Shown here: piece by piece, positions 7,347-12,860 of the stretch
How the letters are laid out: each line of letters opens with the position of its first letter
How positions within the stretch are numbered: position 1 is the stretch's first letter
DNA from: Rhypophila decipiens
Taxonomy: Eukaryota; Ascomycota; Sordariomycetes; Sordariales; Naviculisporaceae
Length of the DNA stretch: 12,860 nt
Direction: 5' to 3'
NCBI GenBank assembly: GCA_033297075.1
Contig: MU858407.1
Span: 1-12,860 of the forward strand
Translations under genes and position numbers: made by a program
Notes under the pieces: generated by a model
Told to the model about the DNA's origin: nothing
Databases searched by the model: none
The model's input: only the letters and a program-made list of their open reading frames with translations

Positions 7347-8467
7347 TCACCCTTGTGGCTGTTTGAGAATGTGTATAAACTCTAGCATCAGTTTCTGTGC
7401 TTGCCCGTTAATTCCTCGATTTATCCCGCGGGGAGATGAAAATGGATGGAATAGCCTGTCCTCAGGGTTCGTAATATACTGTGTACTTGGTGCTCCGTCG
7501 CTGGCCGCGTGGGTCTCGTCTGTTGGGTCCATCACATCCCAGTCTGCGGCAGCATCCTCGTCCGCAGCAAGCATGGACCCTAGAGCTGTTTGCAGACTAC
7601 TACTCGTCTGGCTGATCTTTGGGCTGTTAAAACCTGTGGTGTCTGGATCGATCGTGGGGCTAATATCGGGATTGGCCAGTTTCGCCTCAGCTTGCGGAAT
7701 CTGGTCCTCCATACTAGCATCACTCTGGGCCGGATCAACCACAATTTCCTCGACAATTTTTTCTGCACGTGGCCCTTGTCTACGTGTATTCCGTCTTCTT
7801 TTTCGTTGTGCTCTAGTCCCACCTTGCCGGAAGAACTGCTGAAGCTGTGAGTATGTTAGCGGTCTAGGCGATGCATATGCGCTAGAGTGCATACAAACGA
7901 GTTGACGTCCGGCATTTCCATGCCGGAAGGAAGGTGTGCCACCCCTTGTAGCTCTTTGTAAGTAGGGTTCCAGAAGACGTAAGAGATGAATGTGTTGCAT
8001 AAAACGCCTGTCTCTATAGCTTTGCTCATGCCGCTTTCTGTTCTCTTTCTCACCATCTCCTTCTGTGGCTTCGTGTGACCGGTTGGATAAGCCATTCTGA
8101 GGCATTAGGCTGTAAGTAAAATGGCAATATAGAGCTTGTATTCGATCTGGGTCCAATTCGCCTTTTGTGTATTTTCCCGCCATGGCCCCGTCTCCCCATT
8201 CGACTTCAAGCTGCTTACCCTTATTGAGTTCTTCAACAACAAATATGGCCATATTTGCCCTAGGCGTCAGAAACGGCTCCTAGAAATATATGCCTATAGA
8301 ATGACTGCTTGAAGATGTGCAATGTACCTCACCGATCCACATAGAGCAATTTGTAGCTTAGTGACACATAGGAGCCATTTCCGGATCTAAATCGATGATG
8401 GCGACGTGTGGGGCGGGTTCGCTTGGTGTATAGCCAGCTGAATGGTCAGGTTGAGAGCCATCGGCAT
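7347..8467 (-). CDS. Unrecognised four-exon protein, probably nuclear, possible in-frame TAG
   Basis: I do not recognise the family. Proposed exons: 8467-8333, 8279-8054, 8007-7895 and 7844-7347, all in phase, 323 codons before the stop. Introns: 8332-8280 (GTGAGG..CTAG), 8053-8008 (GTGAGA..ACAG), 7894-7845 (GTATGC..GCTAACATACTCACAG). Without splicing, 8252-7347 is one open frame of 301 codons, but the exon 3 frame (VLCNTFISYVFWNPTYK) looks much more protein-like than the unspliced frame there. ATG 8467 has an excellent fungal start context (CAAAATGCC), yet its codon 27 is TAG (8389-8387). If translation starts instead at ATG 8252, the product is 269 residues and complete. The C-terminal half has a basic cluster RKRRRNTRR, a probable nuclear localisation signal, then a long Asp/Glu/Ser/Pro-rich and probably disordered tail. 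No catalytic motif is visible. Confidence 0.6.
8387..8389 (-). other. In-frame TAG in the first exon of the four-exon gene
   Basis: The codon reads ATT-TAG-ATC on the minus strand. It lies 26 codons after the well-placed ATG 8467 and in the same frame that splices into the rest of the gene. CAG-to-TAG would explain it. If the gene starts at 8252 this codon is simply leader. Confidence 0.45.
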
Positions 8468-8634
8468 TTTGTCCCCTCCTCCAAAGTTTAATATTGTTGG
8501 TTGCAATTTAATGTAAAGACGTCTGAAGTGGTGAAGTCACGGACCCAAATCACGTTGCACGAGGCCTACTGCTGCGGCAGGCTGTTATGCGTTGTGATCA
8601 GGTCTGTTGTTCTTCTTGCTTTTTCTATCTCGGT

Positions 8635-8653
8635 TCTCTGGCTTCGCCAGAGA
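8635..8653. repeat. Hairpin with 8-base stem, TTC loop
   Basis: TCTCTGGC (8635-8642) pairs exactly with GCCAGAGA (8646-8653) around TTC. It shares the core TCTGGC/GCCAGA with the hairpin at 8730-8751. Confidence 0.6.
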
Positions 8654-8729
8654 GCCTCTTATAGTTGTGAATGGTGGCAAGCCATTACGCGTCAGTTTAC
8701 GCGGCTGTGGCAACTTATTACAAATACAT

Positions 8730-8751
8730 GGTTCTGGCCACTGCCAGAACC
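8730..8751. repeat. Hairpin with 9-base stem, CACT loop
   Basis: GGTTCTGGC (8730-8738) pairs exactly with GCCAGAACC (8743-8751). Between this and the first hairpin lie weaker inverted pairs (AATGG/CCATT near 8672-8689 and GCGT/ACGC near 8688-8701), so the whole 8630-8755 stretch could fold as a multi-stem RNA. No tRNA, snRNA or known ribozyme pattern is recognised. Confidence 0.55.
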
Positions 8752-8792
8752 TTCGCTTACAGCGTTTGATCCAACAAATATATAAATCTTGA

Positions 8793-9104
8793 CTCTTACT
8801 GACGCTCACCTACGAGTGCTTCCTTGCAACCCTGCCGTTCTTGCGCCTTAGCCTTTTCCAAAATATTGGCTCTGTCGCCGCTTATACTTGTGGACTTATT
8901 CAGGGTCTTGTGGTAAGAAAAATTTCACGGAAATAAAAAGTGAATACGTGCTTACAGGTTCAGATATACGGTCAACTTTATTATATACCCTTCTACTTTC
9001 TATCGGTAAAGGGTTATATGCCAATACAAACTGGCTTGGTCCTCTTACCCGTCACGGCGACACAACAAACCGACGGGCCGGATCACAACCAAAGTGGGGT
9101 TTGA
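8793..9104 (+). pseudogene. Fragment of a DHA2-type MFS transporter
   Basis: A mid-protein piece of a major facilitator superfamily drug/proton antiporter (DHA2, 14-helix type). The frame opens after TGA 8790-8792 and runs 8793-8912, then an intron 8913-8957 (GTAAGA donor, TTACAG acceptor, 45 bases) joins it in phase to 8958-9104 (TGA 9102-9104). Seen: LPFLRLSLFQNIGSVAAYTC, then IQGLV joined to VQIYGQLYYIPFYFLSVKGY and PIQTGLVLLPVT, which matches the typical order of the helix 7-9 region (L-F-x-N-x, YYIPFYF, VKGxxPxxTG, LLPVT). There is no start codon, no first seven helices and no C-terminal helices. The likeness ends about 9050, where the antisense small membrane protein gene ends. It is a rearranged remnant, not a working gene. 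Confidence 0.8.
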
Positions 9105-9225
9105 ACAAGGACAGAAAAGTAAAAGGTATGACTGCTAGGAGGACAACGCCGATGAGCACCGTGTATGCCAAAACCCACGCCTTCGCCTCGTTGCCGTTGG
9201 TGTTGTTGTACTGGAATAATGCCAT
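9052..9225 (-). CDS. Small single-helix membrane protein, 57 residues
   Basis: ATG at 9225-9223 in a strong start context (CCAACATGGCA), stop at 9054-9052. The N-terminus is short, polar and Asn-rich (NNTNGNEAK), followed by one hydrophobic segment of about 22 residues (WVLAYTVLIGVVLLAVIPFT, residues about 19-38) and a basic C-terminal tail (GCDPARR). This is the usual design of a small tail- or signal-anchored protein; the target membrane cannot be told and I do not recognise a family. No intron. The last 17 codons overlap the MFS fragment in antisense, so the 3' end may have been made or changed by a rearrangement. Longer frames upstream start only at TTG and are not supported. Confidence 0.6.
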   Translation of the reverse strand: MALFQYNNTNGNEAKAWVLAYTVLIGVVLLAVIPFTFLSLFKPHFGCDPARRFVVSP

Positions 9226-9687
9226 GTTGGATTTCTCCAAGTAAATCACACAGGTATAAGTTGAATGAGATGGCAAGAGAAGCGCATATATGGGCAATCG
9301 GGGTTTCTCGAATTCTTTCCTTTTTCTTTCCTCCGAGGTGTCGTTGAGGTTTGAACTGGGGTGAGTTCCGTCGGTTAGACGAGCAGGACATGGATCAGCG
9401 AAGCAAGATTATCACTTGCTTTCCTTTAACCAACAAGTGCAGATATACATAGTACTTATACATATAGCATGTCATCGATAAGGTACCCTATCCGTGCTCG
9501 GCGGCGGCCGACCCAGCCGACCCAACCGGCATCAAGATGCCGAACCGCGGGGCCACGTGTCTTGGCATCGTTAATGCTCTCATTTGGTAACATCATAGTT
9601 ATGGAGTCAAATGCGAACTACCCTATTAGAACCTACCCAAAGAGATCGGCAAGCGAGATGGTAAGGGAATGACGTACATATACGTTG
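9226..9687. other. Probable upstream region of the small membrane protein gene
   Basis: No gene seen on either strand; an ATG-led + frame at 9469-9672 has no recognisable motif. Features: an inverted repeat AAGCAAG (9401-9407) and CTTGCTT (9415-9421) around a 7-base loop; TATA-like sequences on the minus strand near 9448-9466; a GC-rich patch at 9500-9550 with CGG/CCG repeats (CGGCGGCCG, the sort of word bound by zinc-cluster regulators) and a CACGTG core at about 9555. Confidence 0.35.
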
Positions 9688-9708
9688 CCAAGGGCCTCAG
9701 GCTCTTGG
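9688..9708. repeat. 21-base near-perfect palindrome
   Basis: The arms CCAAG-G-GCCT and AGGC-T-CTTGG fold back around a central C, with one G:T mismatch (a wobble pair in RNA). It lies about 75 bases before the transposase remnant. Role unknown. Confidence 0.5.
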
Positions 9709-9781
9709 TATAATATCCTATACACGTGTACAACACCTAGTAACGGTTCATTTAGAAGCATGTTAGAATGGTGGTTGTACG

Positions 9782-9907
9782 AGGAGGTTAGAGACGCGCC
9801 GGCGCCGCTGTAGGATCTGCGGAGAACCTGGTCATAATGCGCGAACCAGTCAAAATTATGTAGAGACCTCTGGGGAAGATGATTCTAATTGGTTTCAATC
9901 GATTTAA
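9782..9907 (+). pseudogene. C-terminal tail of a Fot1/pogo-type DDE transposase
   Basis: The frame reads RRLETRRRRCRICGEPGHNAR, then TS, continuing acidic (VETSGEDDSN) to TAA 9905-9907. Basic residues, a CCHC zinc knuckle (C-x2-C-x4-H-x4-C) and an acidic tail form the usual end of fungal Tc1/mariner-class (Fot1, pogo-like) transposases. Here the fourth ligand is Ser (AGT at 9848-9850) instead of Cys, and an in-frame TAG about 9763 cuts off anything before. The DDE catalytic domain and the 5' terminal repeat are not in the window, so this is a dead 3' remnant. The sequence at 9946-9985 could hold the 3' terminal repeat, but I find no partner. Confidence 0.72.
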
Positions 9908-10244
9908 GGCGTTTTGGTAGAGATTTCTTGTATGTAGTTAGACAAGGCGGGAAAAGTGGCCCGTTGGACCGTGGTATGCGTTAACATCGACCCTCCACGA
10001 GTCGTTGTTGAGTTTTTCTTTTAATCTGATAAATCTTAATGTTATCGAATCCAAAATTACAATAACCCTTCTGAGGCTCACTTGTTCTTTTCTTAACACC
10101 ACCATTTCTAACCTTGGCTATTTTAGGAGTTCGCTGCCTATAACTTTAGATTCCGCCTTCTTTTGCCCCAAAATGATTACCGAAGCAATGCTCCGTCAAC
10201 ACACACAACTGTATGCCAGCACACACTGTATGAAGGCATCCAGC
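9908..10244. other. Gene-free stretch between transposon remnant and membrane protein gene
   Basis: No gene seen. 9908-9990 is probably 3' flank of the dead transposon. 10000-10190 is AT-rich with a T-rich + strand and likely includes the 3' untranslated region of the minus-strand membrane protein gene. Confidence 0.4.
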
Positions 10245-12112
10245 TTAACAATGTGGAATGTAGTCTGTCCACCCAGTGGCCAGAAGGGCGGAAGGTGAGA
10301 GGTGCGCTAGGCTCATGAATGACTGGACAGGCAGGTCCAAGCGAGCGAAGATGTACAACGGAATGTACGCAAGGCCGGCAAGGACCATCGCAAAGCCTGC
10401 AAGGACCGCCGCAAGGACAAGTATGTCGGGCACGGAGTCGAAAACCTGCGAGAGCAGTTTCCACTTCTCTTTCGGAACAAGATAAACGACAACAAATATC
10501 AACACAGAAATTGGACCCGGTGCGCCAAGTGCAATGGTCGATATCCTCCAGAGCAAGCGCTCAACGTCATGTCGGAAGGGAGCATTCCAAGCCAAGGCAT
10601 GCATCAATCCGTAGTATGTGCTCGCCATGGCAAATCCAATGAAACCATCAAGCTCCATGTCGTTGGAGTCATTCCAATCAAACGGCGCTGAGAGGTTATC
10701 GATAGAAGTTTTGAGTAATTCAATATGACGTTCGCGCTCGAATTGGCCCGGTTGGAACCCCCACCTCTGACGACCAAGGCTGGCCTCATGAAGAGCCTCA
10801 ACTTGCCATGGCTCGAGGTCGACATGCAAGAAGAATTTTGGAGGAGTATTTGGCCCATTCTCATCAACTGGCACTAGTGTGGTATGCACAGGCAGCCTCT
10901 CAACCACTTCTACCCGCCCCGATCCTCCTTCTAGTACTTCCACGTCCTCCCATGTTTTGATGAGTATGGAGTAGTCTACCGAGTTCTCAAGGCAGTATCC
11001 ATGAAGTTTCTCGCCAAGGTAGAGCCTGAAATTACCATCACGGAGACTTGGCTGATTTGGCTGATGACGGGCATACTCGGCCCATGCAGATTTCCATCCG
11101 TCGCTGGGCGATGCAGTGAGATATCCACGCGGTGGACCCTGTTTGCTGTCGAAATCAGGGATTTCTCTTGTCGGATATATATTTGTCTTCTTCACCTCAG
11201 AGCCATATTTGGATTCAAGAAGTAAATATCCAGCCATCGCAGATGCATGGGGGCCCGAGATGGCGATAGGCTCCTCAACATCAAGTGGCTTGTGCCACCA
11301 GAAGATGTATATAAGAACTGTGCAGATGGCGTGAGCAAAGGTGTTAAGCTCAAGCAGCGTCAACGCCATCCCTTGTGCCATGCGGGCAATGCACTGGACA
11401 CAGAACCACGTAGCCTGGAAACAGATCAGGGCTTTCGCCAAACCGTTGGCTTTGCTCTTATCGCGAATATCGGCTTCTGAAATGTCCGGTATTAACTCGG
11501 GCTCATTCTCCGCGAGTAGAAGCAACGAAGCCTTGGTTAACACCAGTCTAGGGTGCGATGGTGGCATGAATTCCGCAGTCTCAGGGTCAACGGCACCCCG
11601 AATACAAAAGCCCCCCATGCAAGCAAAATGGCAGTGAACGATCGTCCATTCGTGCTTCCGTTTTGGACATCTCCGCTGCTCGGACTCGGCTTCCGGTGCT
11701 GAGAGGCCGCCTTCAGGGTCGGGAGGCGTCGCTCCGGGTGGGCCTGTCATTGATAAGGCCTTTCTCAAGACAGGTCCAAGGGACCTGGCTTCTCGATACT
11801 CTGTGTAAGCGGCCCAGGCTACCTGGAGAAACCGTATTTATTAGCATAATACCTTCGACAAGCCAATTCCGAAGGGTTTACTCGTACAAATTCGGGTGCA
11901 AAAATGCCAACCCCAACCCAGGGTACCTTGTTCAGCCACTGGGTTGAGCCTTGCCCATGGGCTGGAATGTTTAGATGAAGCGAGGACCATATACACAAAC
12001 CCAGAGTGATCAGACATGTCCAAAGAATGTTGGTTGTACCTCTCTGTGTGGGCTCAGGGTGCCATGAAGGGCCAGTGTTGTTAACGAGAGGTGGCCCGAA
12101 GGGCTGAAACAT
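10245..12112 (-). CDS. Multi-pass membrane protein of a common fungal family, 600 residues
   Basis: Exon 1 is 12112-11888 and exon 2 is 11822-10245; the intron is 65 bases (GTACGA donor at 11887, GCTAATAA branch region, CTCCAG acceptor), phase 0, joining APEF to VAWAAYTEYREAR. A donor six bases on (GTAAAC, 11881) would add VR. This family is widespread in ascomycetes, in many copies, without known function. Seen: an N-terminal WHPEP-x-RGT motif followed by a helix (ILWTCLITLGLCIWSSLHLN, residues 29-48), the APEF motif, WTIVHCHFACMGGFCI (about 134-149), two central helices with FWWHKP (about 206-253), and at least three C-terminal helices before the end WTDYIPHC. All these are usual marks of the family, and length is normal. 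No break is seen, so this is the best-preserved large gene here. ATG 12112 has no in-frame rival upstream; a CT-rich tract precedes it. Often annotated only as integral membrane protein. Confidence 0.87.
11823..11887 (-). other. Intron of the 600-residue membrane protein gene
   Basis: GTACGA donor at 11887-11882, TGCTAATAA branch region, CTCCAG acceptor ending at 11823. The chosen donor gives the family-like join APEF-VAWAAY; the alternative GTAAAC at 11881 is also in phase, so two isoforms differing by two residues are possible. Confidence 0.75.
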
Positions 12113-12138
12113 AACTGAATCCAGCGACTAGCGTGGGC

Positions 12139-12154
12139 GAGAGAGAGAGAGAGA
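12139..12154 (-). promoter_or_regulatory. CT-rich tract upstream of the membrane protein gene
   Basis: Eight GA dinucleotides on +, read as a CT tract about 30 bases upstream of ATG 12112 on the minus strand. Pyrimidine-rich tracts just before the start are common in fungal promoters and leaders. It is also a simple repeat prone to length change. Confidence 0.45.
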
Positions 12155-12179
12155 TGGAGGAGAGCGTAAGGAACCCTGG

Positions 12180-12660
12180 TCTGGGTTCAGAGGGAGGAGT
12201 TTTCTCCCTTTTCACATTGCTGAGTTGATCGCAGCTGAGGTACACAGCCACCACAATTGGCATCGACCATTGGTGACTTGCAGGACGCATGGGCTGTTAG
12301 GCTCTCTTGAAGGCTGGGCCAATAATACCCATCAATATTCAACATTAAGGTGCCCGAGATCGCTGGGAAGACGAGCGGGGACTTTGCAGGTCCAGCAGGC
12401 GGTGTAATAATGCCCAAGATGGCCCACATGTTTTTGGTGTGGGTGTTTTGTATGTTATGACTGCTGTTTGTGATGTAATAGTCGGTATGAAAAGCGTGTG
12501 GTGGGGGGAAACTGCGCGCTTCGTTATGCTGCGCTGTCATGACCTGGCGCCGTACATTAGGTATGGATGCCTCAGGCAACAAGCTACCCCACCCAGAGTA
12601 ACCAATGATGGGAGACATGAGCACTAAAGGAAGGGAGGCACCCTGGGAAGAATGCAACCA
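12180..12660. other. Upstream intergenic region
   Basis: No convincing gene. A minus-strand frame at 12657-12187 (156 codons) opens only at TTG; its part after an internal ATG is about 80 residues with several Cys and no known motif, so I leave it as unsupported. The region lies between two probable divergent promoters. Confidence 0.35.
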
Positions 12661-12684
12661 ATCATAGCATGCTCAGTGGGGAGC

Positions 12685-12741
12685 AAGGTGCTCACCACTG
12701 AGCAGGGTGCTCACCACTGATCAGGGTGCTCACCATTGAGC
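12685..12741. repeat. Three tandem 19-base hairpin-forming repeats
   Basis: Copies at 12685-12703, 12704-12722 and 12723-12741, consensus AGGGTGCTCACCACTGAGC, differing by one or two bases. Each holds a GGTG-CT-CACC inverted pair and a GCTCA-CCAC-TGAGC hairpin. An inverted partial copy (CTCAGTGG, reverse complement CCACTGAG) precedes at 12672-12679. They have no spacers, so are not CRISPR. Position 95-150 bases before a TATA box suggests a regulator binding array. Confidence 0.7.
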
Positions 12742-12766
12742 AAGACCAGGATAGCTGAGCACTACG

Positions 12767-12788
12767 TGTCACGGGCCTAGCCGTGACA
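12767..12788. repeat. 8-base inverted repeat TGTCACGG/CCGTGACA
   Basis: Exact arms (12767-12774 and 12781-12788) around a 6-base loop. Together with further GTCA/TGAC words at 12794 and 12804-12813 it makes a dense cluster of similar half-sites upstream of the TATA box. Confidence 0.55.
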
Positions 12789-12803
12789 TGGGGTCATGGG
12801 GGA

Positions 12804-12811
12804 TCACGTGA
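12804..12811. promoter_or_regulatory. TCACGTGA palindrome, bHLH-type site
   Basis: The 8-base palindrome is the preferred site of Cbf1-like and the core of Pho4- and SREBP-like bHLH regulators. It lies 32 bases before the TATA box. Confidence 0.5.
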
Positions 12812-12835
12812 CCTGATTAGTCAGCCCCCACCTGG

Positions 12836-12842
12836 TATATAG
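12836..12842 (+). promoter_or_regulatory. TATA box of a gene beyond the right edge
   Basis: TATATAG in GGTATATAGCTCC. With the upstream palindrome, inverted repeat and repeat array, it points to a + strand promoter whose gene starts outside the window. Confidence 0.45.
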
Positions 12843-12860
12843 CTCCATGCAGGCGGGGCT

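Noticed and set aside
7363..7842. 159-codon + strand frame opposite the four-exon gene
   Set aside because: It is the complement of an acidic, Ser/Asp-rich exon; such exons often leave an open opposite strand rich in Ser, Ala and Val.
9469..9672. 67-codon ATG-led + strand frame
   Set aside because: Basic and low-complexity in a GC-rich patch, with no motif and no promoter or splice evidence.
11001..11637. Several + strand frames opposite the membrane protein gene
   Set aside because: They are shadows of the large conserved minus-strand exon.
12187..12657. 156-codon open frame on the minus strand
   Set aside because: It opens at TTG, shows low protein character and overlaps the probable promoter of the gene at 12112.
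12685..12741. Possible CRISPR array
   Set aside because: The three repeats are directly joined without spacers, and the genome is fungal.

Overview
The window looks like a chromosomal segment of a filamentous ascomycete (Pezizomycotina; a Eurotiales-type genome such as Aspergillus or Penicillium would fit, but I cannot fix the genus). The evidence is protein genes split by short introns (45-74 bases) with GT..AG ends and CTAAC/CTGAC-like branch points, TATA boxes, a fungal-type 5S rRNA sequence, a Fot1/pogo-type transposase zinc knuckle, and protein families typical of these fungi. Genes lie on both strands and are widely spaced.

Layout. 1-1600: mostly non-coding, with one doubtful, frame-broken coding stretch (886-1201). 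1623-4292 (+): a nearly full-length Hmt1-type vacuolar ABC half-transporter with three introns, interrupted by two in-frame stops in the membrane part. 4334-4899 (+): spliced remains of an unrecognised protein C-terminus. 5212-5311: a 5'-truncated 5S rRNA gene. 5604-5990 (-): a small secreted cysteine-containing protein with two frame breaks. 6201-7168 (-): a HAD-superfamily hydrolase that has lost the N-terminal part carrying the catalytic aspartate. 7347-8467 (-): an unrecognised four-exon nuclear-type protein, with one in-frame TAG if its first exon is real. 8635-8751: a cluster of hairpins. 8793-9104 (+): a fragment of a DHA2-type MFS transporter, overlapped antisense by an intact 57-residue one-helix membrane protein (9052-9225, -). 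9782-9907 (+): the tail of a decayed DDE transposase. 10245-12112 (-): an intact two-exon gene for a 600-residue multi-pass membrane protein of a common fungal family of unknown function. 12685-12842: three 19-base hairpin-forming repeats, an inverted repeat, a TCACGTGA site and a TATA box, probably the promoter of a gene beyond the right edge.

The main theme is decay. Two transporters, one enzyme, one secreted protein, one 5S gene and one transposon survive only in damaged form, while reading frames and splice sites between the lesions are still well kept, so most damage seems recent. Three internal stops (two in the ABC gene, one in the 7347-8467 gene) are TAA/TAG and could each come from CAA/CAG by a C-to-T change in a CpA context, the type made by repeat-induced point mutation. 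I see no complete operon-like or cluster system. The intact products are the 600-residue membrane protein, the 57-residue membrane protein and probably the 269-323-residue nuclear protein. All coordinates of exons are my own reading of splice motifs and frames, and family names rest on remembered motifs, not on a search.
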